Positions 1 to 14,104 of a stretch of DNA of 64,000 nt are shown here, piece after piece; positions within the stretch are counted from its first letter, which is position 1; every line of letters starts with the position of its first letter. Source of the stretch: Fistularia commersonii (lineage: Eukaryota > Chordata > Actinopteri > Syngnathiformes > Fistulariidae); contig JBBMNZ010000001.1 of the NCBI GenBank assembly GCA_037954325.1, positions 18,491,758 to 18,555,757 on the forward strand, written 5' to 3'. A program made the position numbers and the translations under genes. The notes under the pieces are model-generated. The model saw only the letters and a program-made list of their open reading frames with translations. It did no database searches and had not been told where the DNA came from.

Positions 1-3000
1 TCCAACTTTTTTTTTTTTCAAAACAGTTATAGAAGTTTTCTTCGTGATTTTCCTTTTTTTTTTTTCCTCTTCCATTTTGAAAGCACTGCATGCCTTACAT
101 CTTATTTTACCGGAGCCATCCCTGCAACATAGTTACCTCATCCTTTCTATTGGACCGTAAGACCAGCGTCATGGTGACGTCATCTTAGTCAGCACTTCTG
201 TTCTGCATTTTCTTTGAAAACCTAAGGTACAAGGGGTGGCATTTAAAAGAAAGCTGAAACTTTGAACGCGGAAAGAACTGACTTAAAAAACGACAAGACG
301 CGATAGTAGTTTTCCATTAATCAATGAAGTGCAATGCAGTTTGTGTGTATGTGACTGTGTGTCAGACTTAAAACAACCTGGGATCATCCAATCAGGACAG
401 CCACGGGTTTTTATCTCAGTAACTGTAAGGGAGGGACTCTTTGGAATTGGCGAGAACACCGGCGGCAAACGCGAACATACACGCCAAAAGAGAGGGACAG
501 ATGTGATATTTCATAAAGGCCTCGTGTCGCTCTCAGGAAATCCCTTTTAGACATTGTCTCATACACCCCTCCCCCCCCCCCCCCCCCTTCCTCCATTAAG
601 AATCCTGAGCAGAAGACGAGCCAGTCAATAAATCTCGTCATATTTGCATCAGTGTGGCGAATTGGGTAATGACATCAGCGGCGCGGGGAGATTTATGTGC
701 CATTTTCGGAAAAAAAAAAAAAAAAATTTCAACCCACCGCTATCGCATTCCCATGAAGGGAGGGCCCTCGTATTTCCTGTGGTGAGCATGTGTAGACCGC
801 CAAACTCCTAATACCCCATCCAAATAGCAGGGGGCAACTTTAATGACGTGCCCTGTCTGTAAGTATTAATATTCCCTGCTCGGAGTTGGTTCCACTTAAC
901 ATCCTGTCAGAGGAGGATGGGCTGGCGGTGTGACGCCGTCTCCCGAGGGATCCTTGATAATGATGCTTTTCATGAGCCCTCCATCCTCTTCGCTCCTGCC
1001 GTGAATTACGTCTTTGACCTCGCCGCTAAAAAACTCCAAATTTTTGTTTTTGTTTACAAACAAATGCGCAACTCACTGTGATGCTGCGACAGCAAACGCA
1101 GAAATGCGTGAAAAAAACACTCAGGCGATGAAGATGTACGAGAGATGATGTGAAACGAAATTTACAAGACGGTGAGACCAAACAGCAAAGGCAGTAGACT
1201 AAGAAAAGTTAGGTGATGTGAGAGAGGAGAATCCAGACGGGAGAGAGTTGGATGGAGGCAGATGATTGGCTGCAGCTGCCGACAGGAAACGAGGAAGACC
1301 TGAGTTCACGCTTGGTAATTAAGGCTGGATCCGGGAAAGGAAGTGAGACGTCAGGAGAAGTTTAAAGAGTCAGCATCTTGCAAAAGCCGGAGTCGGGGCG
1401 AATTAAGGTTCAGGGGGGGTTTTTATAAAGACCCCGGTGTGTCTAGGCGGCCACCCTTCTCCAAAACACACTTTGAAGAGAGACGTCAATGTCTGTTTAA
1501 TACATGCAGGAGTCCTGCGGGGTGGAGCCTGGCAGAGGAGGTGGTGCCTGCGTCTGGAAACCAATCAATATTTAATCAAAGACCCGATCGCTTTCTCTTG
1601 TACCTGCACCCGCTGAACCTCAATGTCACTCAGACCTCAGTTCTAGGTTGGATTGTGGCCGCTGTCATCCACACTGGGTCCGCGTCTTCGGAGCGTTCAG
1701 ATGTTCTTGTCCACGAGGCGAGACGTTGTCACATCCTTCAGATGCTTCATACTTCTAACATTCAAGTCAACTTTGGTCTGAGTGTTTGCCTTCCAACATT
1801 AAATTGATATTTTTCTTCAGATGTGAAATGGAGGTTCCCTGCAGCGGGCTGCTGCAGATGTTCTCCAGTATCACTCATTGACGTTCACAACTTTTCAATC
1901 TAGATCTAATATCAGCTGATGGACCAATACCTGTTTGTTTCATTTTGCTGCAGTTGTCGCCTTCAGGAGCTGTTGAGTGAGAATTCATTTTTTTGTTCTT
2001 TCTACTTCCCTGGTCAAGACTAAAAAACAGCCGACTCTCCCTGGGATCCTCCGTGCTCTGCTAAAGCTTGAACTCCCGCTCGCCATTGCGTGCAGGAAGC
2101 CGAGCCGGTGTTTCATTTTCCATCGCAATTACCATGTCCCGCTTATGCAGGAACAAACCCTCTTATTCACTGATGACCACCTCCACATATATGCTGCGCA
2201 AACACTATACATCCATAGTTCCCCTGTCTACAGGGAAGCTATTTGTGTTTTTTCCTATCAGGTCTGCTCCCTGCTTGTTCCAGCCGCCTGATTCGTTGAT
2301 GGCGATATGGTGGCTCCGTCCCTCCGGTCTTTGTTTCCAGGCTCAGCGGTGCCGGCGTCACCTGCGCACTGACGCAGGTCTGCGTGCAGTCATGCCCTGC
2401 AGAATGGCACCCGCTATGTTTGATGCTCACGCTGCAGGGCCGTGTGTGTTGGAGGCCGCAAGCGCACATTTTTACTTACTTTTTTTTTTTTTTTTTCCTC
2501 CTGTCCCTGCCTCCCGCTTGACTTGAAGGAACTGAAGTTTACTGTCATGACGAGCCTCTTGGGACAGCGACGTGAGCCCGTGCCGGGAAGTATCAATGTC
2601 TCTGAGCTCTTTAGGAAAAAGGAGTGGCATCACTGTTTGAACTCGAGCATCCGCCTTGAAACATAATTCTTCAAAGCTGTTTGCTTTTAATATAAGTAAT
2701 CCCGAAACGACGCCTGCACTCCAGTGCCTTGTTTAGCGCTTATGAAACAAAGCGGCATCGTAACTCACAGGTATTTGTCCCACGCACTGGAAGATCTTCT
2801 CCGATACAGCTTTTCTCACGCTCAGTGCTTGCCAGCAGGAATATTCCGCCGATGCATTTTCCAGAACTTTAATCGAACTTAAATTATCAGGACGCTTCCA
2901 GCAAGACAGTCAGGTTCCCCTTTCCACTACCATGGGATCTCCTTGAGGAGATCTATTATGCAAAGCGCCCCGGCACCTTTGGGAGACGTCCAATCCATTC

Positions 3001-3140
3001 AAATCAAAGCGTGCATAATGAGGGCGAGGAGCGCAGCGCTTGGTGCAAAGGGGACGTCTTCCGGCCCTTAATTAGTTATAGGTGTGGTTTCAGTACCGAA
3101 CACTAAGTCAAGTCAAATCTTCGCAGTGGTATCTGTTCAA

Positions 3141-3167
3141 CCCCCCCCCCCCCCCCCCCCCCCCCCC
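3141..3167 (+). repeat. Poly-C run, 27 bases
   Basis: Uninterrupted C. Similar runs occur at 571-587, 33758-33777 and 43419-43433. Confidence 0.98.
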
Positions 3168-4384
3168 ATCCCCATTCCGTCTGAAACTTACTTCTGGAGA
3201 TGAAAAATTCATTCCGACTCCCGCGTAGAGTTTCTACCGCCACGTGTTGTGGTTTCAGTCCCTCAGTGTTTCGGCGTCTTTCCTGTAGGGACGTATGGAA
3301 ACATCACCTCTCCTGATCAGGGATTTCTCCAACCTCAAAAAAAAAAAGGTGTATAGCTATATTTATAAAAAAAATTTAAACGGTTGAAGTTTCAGTTCCA
3401 CAAAAGTGCTGACTCCATCCAATAACAACCTCCCTTGTTGTACCTGTGAATTTGTTTTTGTGTATTTCCTAACATTTGAAAAGGGTAAAGTACTGTTTCA
3501 CGGTTCCCAGGAACTGTTTAGCTCAGAGGTATGAAAGTGAAGTTTTTACCACATGGCTGGTTGGTGGGAAAGGGTCGAACCCTGTCAGAAACTAGTAATA
3601 GCACTTGTGTTTCTTTTATCCTTTTGAGTCTGAGACCATTGTATTGGATTAGAACAGCGAATGTCTTCACATACTATTACTGCAGTACTACACGTGTACA
3701 CGACAACTGGTCCTTATACAAAACGGATGGGAAATAATGATACTTTTTCCTCTGTGCTTGTTCTACAGCACAAGGAGTGTTTTGATTTTGATCTTAATGA
3801 CACCCTATTTTATTTTAACAAACAAAAACACAGTGTTGTCCAAGCGTGCCTCATGATAATATCAGTTGCAATTACTTCACTAGTAAACAGTAGTGGGCAT
3901 GTCATTGAAGACTAAACCCCTCTCTCCACTCCTCAGCTGTTTAATTCGCCGCCGAAGACTTTAAGCCCAAACATGGTGCTTTCATTACCGTTATTATTAG
4001 AAACTACGTTTTGACCATTTTCATATGGAAGCATGGAACGGTGTCTAATATCATGATTCTGTCCTAAAGTGAGACTGTAGATTCGGTTACCTCAACTCAG
4101 CATGCCCCCGCAACCCCGGGGCTTCGCTCAAGCATTCATCTCAGATCCACCCGTGTTTCTCCCCGCTTGCATCAGCTGTGACAGTGTACCCGTGAACACA
4201 CCGCTATTGTGTTATCGCACACTCACACACACACACAGTCTTTGTCATTGTGTGTGATTTTGTCGTCACCTCACCGATCTGTTTCAACAGCCCTTCAACT
4301 GCGCGAGACACGTAATTATGTTGTCGTCTAAAATGTACTTTTTTTTTGTTTGGGTAGAAATCTGTTGAAGCGCTTGAGGAAATG

Positions 4385-4440
4385 TATTTATTTATTTATT
4401 TATTTGGTAGTTTCTAAAAAAAAAAAAAAAAAAAAAAAAA
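4385..4440 (+). repeat. (TTTA)n followed by poly-A
   Basis: Five TTTA-type units, then after a short spacer 25 A residues (4416-4440). Confidence 0.95.
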
Positions 4441-5312
4441 CCCTTGTGTTTCGGAGGTTGGTGTGCTTGACTCCCTCAAAGAACGGCGCGTTCTCGCGAA
4501 CACCACTGGGTTCTGTCCGACTGACTCAGGGCCATCTTATGAGACCTAACAGCCAGATGGCAACTGATTAACACTCAAACAACACAAGAAACTTTTGGCT
4601 GAAAATTGACGGAAACTCGACTTTGCCGCTTGATGTGAAGATGAGGGTGCAGCAGGTCTCACCTGATCACTGCTATTCATTAATTTAATTTTAACTTGCT
4701 TCCTTAGAGCAGCAAAGTACTTTCACCAGCATTTTTTTTTTTGAGGCTAAGCAGAACTTGAACCAGCATCCGTTGCAGATGAAGCCCCCGATCTGAGAGG
4801 ATAAGCCTGATAATTGGAGCAGAGATGGGGCGAGTTGTGACGGCACTTTGTCTCATGACGCAAACGTACTGTAATAATGATCCCACTTTAGCACGCGCTC
4901 ACTTTGCTGGAGGACACAAAAGCAAGATCAGTCTCACACACACACACACACACACACAGAGTAGTGTGACTTTTCAATTTTTATTTGGTTACTTTTATTG
5001 TAATCCTTCCCTGCCACGGAGATGGCCTGTGACAACAATTTTTTTGTCATTTTAAACATATTGAAAAAAAAAACTACAATACCATCCATATTTCCATATT
5101 TGGATAATTTGGTAAAAAGATAAAAAAAATAAAAAGGTAAACCTTTTTCTAAAAGATTTAAATCAAATATAAATTAAAAAAAAATCTCTCTCTCTCACTC
5201 TCTCTCGATTTATATAATATATAAAAAATCCCCTTTATATCCCAACCTTGGTTTCACAGCACAGAAAGTCTGGCGTTTGTTTTTTTTTAAAATTGATTTT
5301 GCACCAAATGCG

Positions 5313-5363
5313 CCCCCCCCCCCCCCCCACACACACACACAAAAAAAAAAAACAAAAAAAAAC
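5313..5363 (+). repeat. Compound C-run, (CA)n, A-run
   Basis: Sixteen C, then about six CA units, then interrupted poly-A. Other (CA)n tracts are at 4935-4958, 12284-12323, 18606-18632, 35195-35214 and 48535-48564; a (TG)n is at 26765-26787. Confidence 0.95.
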
Positions 5364-8300
5364 AGAAAGCTGCAATAGTTATCATCCTGCACTGCTTTGC
5401 ATTTTACCTGCCCCCGCCATGTCCAGGCGACAGCGCTTGTATTTTTCCAGCTCTCCTTGCCATGAGCATTACTCGTCACTTGACGTGAATTAGCGGTGCA
5501 GTGCACCCGGCGGGACAGACGTGGTAGGATGCGATGATGACTGCGGCCGTTAGCGATGAGTTTCAACTGAAAAATGGCGCTGCGGATTCTCCCTGGCTCG
5601 CTGAAGTTGGACCGCAGGGAGGGCCAAAGATGGCATAAATGTCTTTGGATATCCACGCGTGTTTTATTACACTATTAAGACTTCCATCCATGGTGCCTGC
5701 ATTCGCTCACTACTGCCATCTCAACAACCACCCGCCTCCCAGCTGAAAATATGAAACTCCCCTCGGATGTCAAATCTCAGTTTGTCGTCATGGATACCTG
5801 CCACCGTCGTTAGATGAGCGGGAAAGCAGTGGCCTTTTGAAGTGTAATATGGACTTACTTTTTTAAACTTCCTCCTTTAATAGCGCAGATAACAGGGTGT
5901 TGACAATCTCTCTTTCGACGCTTGGAGGCGGCCTTTGGGCGATCCGACGCCAGGAGACCTGGCATCCAGATACAGATCCAAGGCTCCTTCAACCGACGGG
6001 GCTACTGGAAATCCCTCCAGACAAAAGGCAGCTTTTGCGGCAGTACCTTTACCTAAGCTTTCACCTGACATGCACCCTGTCTTCTTCATGAATTGTTGAT
6101 GTCTCACTGGGATGTAGCAGCATTAGTTATATTTCTATAAGTTTTGCAGCTGCAGTGTATTTCCTGTGCCCTTAGCAGTTATACTGCTGTGCATAAAGAG
6201 AAACATAAACTCGGGGTGGGATTAAATAGTGACCTCACTATCAAATGGACTGGGGGGGCGGGGTTGTTCGTAGTGCAGCTAGTGGGGTCCTGGATGGCCA
6301 TAGACACCTGGCCATAGGGAGAGTAGGTGGACCTTGCAGCCAAACCTGGGAACTGCGAGGACTGGAAGGTTGAGGGAAAAATAACAGTAAAACCTCTGTG
6401 GGTAATTTATTTTATTCCCCAGTAATCCACAAACACCCACAAATACAGATGAACTCCCAGTATTTGATTTGTTTGGTCTGATAACATTACTTCAGTTGAG
6501 AAGTACTGCAACAGATAATGCTTCTCTGGGGCGGTGGGTGGTGGGGGGGATCAGAGCAAATAACAAAGCTGTTAAATGATTTCAAGGCTTTGTCCTGGTG
6601 CCCTTTACCAGAGCGAACTGCCGACCCTCACACGACAGCAGCGGTCTCTGTCCCTGCGCCCTCTCCCGCTTGACCACATCCTCCCCCGCAGAAGGTAGTA
6701 ACCATTTGACCTCTAACTATCGCCACGGCCCGACCCCGTCGCCCCCTGCTGCTCGGATGCACGTGTGCTCGAATCCCTTGGCCAGCGTAGTCAGTCGTCC
6801 TCTGCTGAGGAATCATGTACTTCACACTGAGTACTGCCCTTATAAAATACTCAAAGTATCAAAGTAAATCCTTTTTTCTTTTATCATTTTGACTGTCAAA
6901 CTCTTGTTTCTAAAAAAAAATCTGTTTCCTCACCTGCATTTTCCTGCAAATCCTTCCTGTCTAAAGTCATTTTTCTTAACGTCTTTCGTTCAGCCTTTCA
7001 GTATTTCGGCATTTAGCTCGAAGTCGCTGCAACAGTTTAGTTACTGACGGCAGATGTTTAGACTTGGCTGTGACTCTTCTTGTAGCCGTGTGCTAGCATT
7101 TATTTTATTAAGAAAAATGAATGTCCTGATTTTCCCTTTCTGCTGGATTTTGTCCTTTTTATGTTATTTAATAAACACAGACTAATGACAAAGCATTGCC
7201 TGCAACCAGCGGGTGCCCTAGTCCAACCAGGGCTTCAAACCTGTGATATGTTAAGCCTTTATTCAGCTAAGAATAAGACTGAAGTAAAAGAAAATTCTTA
7301 CACGGTAACGTCCGAATGTGAAATGGTGCTGATAAACTTTTGCCAACATTCTCTCCGTTATGTGCTGGGATGTGGATTTACTGCCCTGCCACGCAGTTAA
7401 AGGGATAAATAATTTACTTAACTGTTTAAAACTTTCTTTTGTGTTCTCGAATATCACAGCCCAGAGCGACAACCATCCTAGGTGTTAATCAGAACAATAT
7501 TTCAGGTTGTTCCCTCGCTGCACTTATCCTACAAGACGCGCTCTGCTTTCGCTGGCTAGCGTGTTGTCAATATCCGCATGCTCTAATTTTAGTTTGATGT
7601 CCAAGTGGTGCAGCTGGCGTGAACGGCAGCTTTGAGACTTTCTTTGCGCCCTTGTCTAAGGAGCTCCAGGTGATAAAGACCATGGGCCCTGGCAGAGCAA
7701 CAAACCTCAGGAAGCGACCGCCGGCCGTTTCCAATTAGCTTGAGTCTTGAATGCTGCGACTCAGACAGCTTGATTGGTTAATACACCGAGTTGGGGATAT
7801 TTAAAAAACACATGCTCAGAAAACAGAGAACATACAACTGCAGGAGCCGTGCATACGGTACAAGGAGATAGTGCTTCTGGGGAGTGACAATTTGATAATC
7901 AGTCTCCCAGTCAGTTGGCCTATTTCCATTTTGAAACACACCATCTCATTTTTTTGCATACGCCCCGATGTCTCCTTCGCACCTTCGCTCTGCAGGTGTC
8001 ACCTGATGCTCTGTAATAGATCTTCATTTCAGAATTCCAGGAAGCCACCATGCCTCCGCCTTCTGCCTCAATGCATTGCGTCTGAGCTCTGGATTTCAAG
8101 TATTTGCAGTTTCAACAACATATTGAACTCTTACATCATTTTTTTTTCCACAGTTAAATGTCTCACTTCCATGTAGTTTAATTCTGTGTAATAAACGCAC
8201 TGTGCTCGGGTTTTTGGCCGTGGCTCATATTCCAGGCGGTCGGTTAATCAGGTCCAAAATCTATAGAGTAAAAAACAAGAACAAGTTCCTTCAGGGTTGA

Positions 8301-8667
8301 AGTCTATTCGGTCTCTGCCAGACTCAGCAGCTGCTGATGTCCTGATGGTCCAAATTTTGATTAAGACCTGCATCAAACCTGATGCCTTCCTGCTGCTCTG
8401 ATCCAAAGATACTGACAGACAGATATTCCGCTATCCCCTGGGTAGCAGGATTTGAACAACCCCCTCCTCTGCGGCTTGATTGATGGCAGTGATGTCGACA
8501 ACGTTTGTCCTCTTTCAGACAGTTCACTCCCTCTGGTCGCTCAGGTCCTGCCGGTGTGTTGTAGCCTTTGTGACCTGGATTTGTCTTATGTAGCTCACGA
8601 TAGTACACCCTCAGTGGAGGACTCTCATCCACCTTCTTGATTCATCCATTCATTTGTCATCAGGGCA

Positions 8668-8700
8668 GGAGGCGTGATTTAACTGGTTAATCACGCCTCC
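8668..8700. repeat. Perfect 12-bp inverted repeat (hairpin)
   Basis: The arms GGAGGCGTGATT and AATCACGCCTCC pair perfectly around a 9-base loop. No element ends or duplication were seen around it. Confidence 0.9.
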
Positions 8701-11226
8701 ACAACCAATCCAACCTTTCACAACTACAGACAGTAGGTAGTCTTCAATGATCCTACTAACTGTTGTTGAACTGTTGTAGGCAGATGGAGAGTCTGGAGGA
8801 AACCTCCACATTCACACAGGGAACGTAGGTTCATGCGCAGACATTGACATGTTCGTGAGTCGGCAGGGCACTTCCGGGGTCGCCCACTTGTCCTACCGGA
8901 CAGTGACGTCCCGTCATCTTGCTATCCGACACCAACTTGTGTAAACTGAAGGCGCAAGAGAATGTGGAAACTCTCTCTTCCAAAATTCAGGAGGTTCAGG
9001 AAGGTGAACGAAACAGCTTTAAGTCAGACCAATGTCACAAGACTTTTAGCGAAAACTAATTTTAGCCACTTTCTTTCTTTTTTTTTGTAGGGCTGTGGCA
9101 GCCCGAGGACATTCAGGGTCCTGTTCTTTATTAATTAGCTGGGGTTTTATTAACAGCCCAGCCGCCAAACAAACGAAGAGCACGAAGAAAAAAAAAAAAA
9201 AAAGAAGAGACAATAGGAGTCAAATCCTTGAGGTTCATTCTGATGATGGGGCTGAAGGCGTTTTTTTTTACCTCCTCCCAGCGGACAGGGGTACAAAAAG
9301 GTGAGCTGTGGGGAGATTTATGACATCATGGAGGAACTTTCTGGAGCTGCATCAATCCCGTGGCTTCGATGGCCCCATTATTCTAGCAACTCACTCAATA
9401 ATACAGTTAAAGGCACCCCTTTGTTGAATTGCCCAATCGGGGTGTATCTGTAATTTAGCCATATTTCAGCGGTGCTCGAGTGTTGTTGTCGTTTTTCTTC
9501 AACTCCCCGCCCCCAATGTCATTAGAAACCTTTGTCATATAGTGGATTTGGCATAAGGCTTTTTTTTTTCCTCCATGGCTTGACAAATGACAGACACAAA
9601 AAAAGATTTCTAGCACATTTACATGCCACTGCAGCGGCCGTGGCAGGAGGCGTCAATGCAAACGGGCCTCCATTAAATTCTTTTAACTTGTCGCTGCATC
9701 GCACTAAAAGCTGGGGTTGGGAGGTTACGGATGGATGGGTGAATGGATTTTTCCTCCTCTCTTCATTTCTCTGTCTAGTTGAGGCCTATTGATGTGGTTG
9801 GGCTGACACGGTGACCGTGGCAACGTGTTCGCTATACACTACACTTTAGTACTTGCTTTACGAAGTCTTTCATTAGATGGCCATCTTAAGTGCGACATTC
9901 AGGTCACTAAAGATCAACTCATACTGGGGGACCAGTAAGAATACAGGTCAACGAATGCTGAACATGTGACCCACACTTACTAACAGTTTTTTATTTGTGG
10001 TCATTTACTGAAAAATAAGTAGCTGCTTTTCAAGTGCCACGGCCAGTGTAAAATGGCAAAGGCTAATGGAGCCATTTGGTTCAGTGACAGTTTTCCAGAA
10101 GGGCCCCGAAGCATTTTATCCAGGCGCTTGTTATAAAACAGGTCTCGGCCGGCAGCACAGGTCTCAGCTTGCCCCAGCGTTTCGGGTCGCTGGAAAAAGG
10201 GAAATGATTTTCAGTTACCACGCGCCGCTGAGCAGCTTTCATGTGCCGTGGACACGGAGGCTCCGCCCACCGATGCTGTATCCAGTTCTCTTTATACGTC
10301 CCCGCACCATTAACCTCAGCACTGCTAAATCCAGGCTTCGGGCCTTGCAGACGGGAAGATTAAGATACAAATAGAAAGAGTACCTTAGCCGCCATATTGA
10401 CCTGCAGAACAGATTTATGTAATAGTAACCTTAATAAAACAGGGTTTGATGTGTTTTGCAATTTTTTTAGTGTCCAGAAATTTTCTCACTTAGAGAAAAG
10501 CAGCGTCTTTTTAACGGCGTACATCTTCCCTGCTTCTCTCCTTTTCTTTATTTATGAGTTACAGACTGTGTTGCTGATTTTTACCACCTTAGTTCTGCTT
10601 TTTTTTTTTTTTTTTTCTTTTAACTCCAGTTTTTGTGTTGTTTTTTTTTTCCACCAGCAAAATACAGAAAACCACTGCCAAGGGCTTCGTGCATCCTGCT
10701 CTGGTGAACTCAGTTCCTCTGTGTTGCCTTCTGGGCATTTTTCTCAATTTGTGTCAGATGTTCATTTTGCCTGGAGGATGAGAAGAGAAGGTCTGGCTGT
10801 CGGGGGTCACGGTGACCTCTGGTCTCAGCTTCCACATGCAATGTTTTTACATTTTGTCATTTGGGACGTTGTGAGGTCAGCATGAAATGATAAATCATGA
10901 CGAGCAAAGGATTCACATGTTCCTTTTAATGAGATTTTTCATGTGTGTCTAACGACGTGATAGTGAGAGGCGAAGGTTGGGCGAAGGTCGCTGCTGTTCT
11001 TTCACAAACCAGATCTTGGGTGATTCCACGCCAGTTAGTCCTTTTCAAACAAAACCAAAACCTTTTGACTTCTAATATGGCCTTGTTGCTCTGAGGACTC
11101 ATCTTTATTTTTCTCTATAAAACTGTCTAACTTGATTTAGAATCATCCACGGGCAGCATGTCAACCCTGACGATGAGGCTGAAGCGAAACCAGTGTCTGC
11201 GGCTGCATGTGTGCGAGTGTGCGCGC

Positions 11227-11228
<2 letters not shown>

Positions 11229-11279
<51 letters not shown>
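11229..11279 (+). repeat. (GT)n microsatellite
   Basis: About 25 uninterrupted GT units, with GC-alternating ends. Confidence 0.98.
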
Positions 11280-11283
<4 letters not shown>

Positions 11284-11579
11284 CGCGCATTATCTTACCT
11301 GCCAAATAGTGCTATTAAGTAGGAGGAAACTTACCCCCCCACCACCGCACTGGTGCTTTCCCTCCCGGCTGGAGGTGGAAGATGGATTGCTCAAGGTGAC
11401 TCCGGCCGGCACACTCCCGCCAAAACCACACGCTGCGCTTGCTGTCACACTTAAAGGTACACATTCTGTCAGCGTTACCCCGATGCCACCCTTCCCTCCA
11501 TCTACCTCCTCCCCCACTCAGGTGTGTGGCAGGCCTTCAGCGACATCCCACCCGTCTCCGCTGCCGTCTTCGGTGGCCT

Positions 11580-12030
11580 GAAATCATCAGTAAATGGGTC
11601 AAAGCTGTGACAGTAAAACCTGCTAATGTGCTCAATTTCCAGCCGGTATCATAATATCGCAGAGCGTATTATGGTTACTGGAAGCTCATAACCCCCAGTA
11701 ATGTAACGATGTATCCCATAATTAGGAAATAAATGATCATAAGATCACTTTCTATCACATTTTCACTCATTTAGAGGAATATTATATTAAATTCATTCGC
11801 TCGTAACTCCCGAAGCCTGTGTGCCATTAAAATAAGTCCTGCGCTAATTCCTGTTCTCTGAAACGGCATCCGGCCACATAAAGCGCTTAAACCATCCCTC
11901 GACGGCGGAGATAATAAAATCCTGCGCAATAGAAATAAGACGATCAAACGAGTAAAAGTCTCCCTTGAAAGCGACGCTAATGAAATTCAGACAGTGAGTC
12001 CCGTAAACCTTTCCCCGGAAAAGTTTCTAA
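11580..12030. promoter_or_regulatory. Candidate conserved non-coding block in the upstream intron
   Basis: This is a complex, repeat-free stretch rich in TAAT and AATTA-like motifs (for example cataattagg, gctaattcc, ctaatgaaattc) with balanced composition. Such texture is common in vertebrate conserved elements. Only texture supports the call. Confidence 0.25.
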
Positions 12031-12290
12031 TGAAAGTGACTATAGCAGTTCTTTTTCTTTCATTTCGATTTTTTTTTTTTTTTTTTTTTGTTTAGCTGGT
12101 CAAAACAGCCCAAAATTTTACTTTGAAAGAGAGTGCAGTCAGTTAAGTGTAAGCTTCCTTTAGGGTACGTGCAGGTTCCGAACTTGTTCCCGGCGCGCTT
12201 GCCTTATTGACAGCATGGCAGCTGGTGATGAATGGGACGTGAAGAGAGGAAAGCTTTTTTCTGAAGTGAAGACCCCCCCCCTTGCACACG

Positions 12291-12323
<33 letters not shown>

Positions 12324-13110
12324 TCAGACTAACACCTTTAAAGCCCCCTGAAGCCCCCGTAGATTAACTAGAGTGATTCTGGGGTGCTCTTTGATTGCTA
12401 CCTTCCATCCTTTCTCTCCCTCTCCTGAGGTCAATGTTCGCCGTACCACTGCGCAGAACAAAAGACCCATTTCGGAGGTGATCAATCCTGAAGTGAGAAG
12501 TACGGATACGCGAGATGACGGGAGGAGAGCGCTGAAGGTCACCGGCACAGGAAACTGAGATTCCCCGGGTGAAAAAAAAAAAGGATAAAAAAACATGCAT
12601 CTCCTGCAAAGCGGGGAGCTCTTTAATGGTATCCTCGGCACAGCGGAGCTGTGAGGGTCTCCTTGGGCCTGACAGCATGCAGACTCATCAAAATGGGATG
12701 GAAACGAGCAGCGGCGCCTCGACTACCTGCGATAGAGAATGAGAGTTTTGTAACCGGCCCCCCTCCTTTTTTTTTTTTATAATACAGTCACGCATCTTTT
12801 TGCAGCTCTGAAGGAATAAGCAGATATGGTTTAGAAGAAGAAACAGTACAACAGGTTGTGAATGTAAACAAGGAGGAAATTCCAACACCACAACAATGGG
12901 GGAAAATCAACATTGGCCCGGTCTGGATTGGCCAGTCAGCTTCTGAGAAAAGCAGCGCACTTGTACAACATGACCATTTCACCACAACGGACGAAATTTT
13001 TTTTTTGCAGCGTAGTCCGACCCATGAACCCTCATCGTGCTCTTATATTTTTGCTCTCCCATTTGTAGCATAAAGTTGCGTCACATGACTTCACTTTCTT
13101 CACTGTCTAT

Positions 13111-13979
13111 CAGGGATGCTCACACTTTTTCAGCATGCAAGCTACTTATAAAATGACCAAGTCAAAATGATCTACCCACAACAAAAATGCAAAACATTCT
13201 TTATATGTGCAATGTATGTTGATGTAACTCGCATAACCGCATGAGCCAATATTGCACAACACAAAATAATGACGTACATTTTTTGTCATGACCCACGTTC
13301 ACTCTGATTACTTGCATTGAATTGAATGATAGTCCGGACAGTAGCTGCTGACGGCCAGCCTTATTTACGATGACGTCACTCACCTTGAACGATGCTTCGG
13401 TCGCGGCTTCCGCTTTTGAAGTTTGTTGTGTGAAAAGTGACTGCTGTCCGGACTAATGGTTTTTTAATTCCTTCCCCTCTCTCTTTCTCAGCTCGCTTTT
13501 TGGCGGGATATCCGTGTCATATTGTCCATGAACAGTCAGAAAATGCCGCTCCACGTCACCCTTCTTTGGTATTGCGATGGTAGACCGGCAGATGAGGCGA
13601 ACGCACTTCAAAAATCTCATTGTGAAAAAAAGTCCTAGTCCCATTTCGTATGAAATTGATAAGTCTTCTTACTTGGTCCAGCTCCCCCACTCATTTTAGA
13701 CCCTTTGCTAAGTTTAAGAAAAAAACTTGAGGGCTAAAAATTGGAGCTAACTTGCAGAGTAGCTTGTTAGTCTTACTGCACTTCCCGCCGTTGTTTGTGC
13801 ACGTGCAGTGACCTCAGTGTCAGAAAAAATCAAATGTCATCTGACTGGCTGCCCTTTATATCGATCAAGTGACGGGATGGATGATAGGTTGACGTCTATT
13901 TTTTTTAATGTCATGCGATCTACCAATATTACCCTCGCGATCGACTGGTAGATCGTGATCGACGTATCGAGCACCCCTG
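13111..13979 (-). mobile_element. hAT DNA transposon relic with target-site duplication
   Basis: The ends are short inverted repeats: CAGGGATGCTC on the left, and CAGGGGTGCTC read inward from the right. They are flanked by 8-bp duplications ctgtctat (13103-13110) and ctgtagat (13980-13987), six of eight matching and both fitting the hAT pattern nTnnnnAn. An open frame on the - strand (13453-13644) reads IAIPKKGDVERHFLTVH and PPKSELRKR. This resembles the N-terminal zinc-finger region of hAT transposases of the GTF2IRD2/ZBED-related type. The rest of the transposase is absent or decayed, so the 869-bp copy is an internally deleted, inactive relic. Confidence 0.8.
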
Positions 13980-14104
13980 CTGTAGATGGTATGCACTTAC
14001 ATGAGGTATATACTGAGAGGAAACTTCAGAAAACACATATTCATTTTCGGACAAGTCATCAATAGTGTGCCTTTGATTATATAGGGTGTTTCGGTCAAAG
14101 GTGG

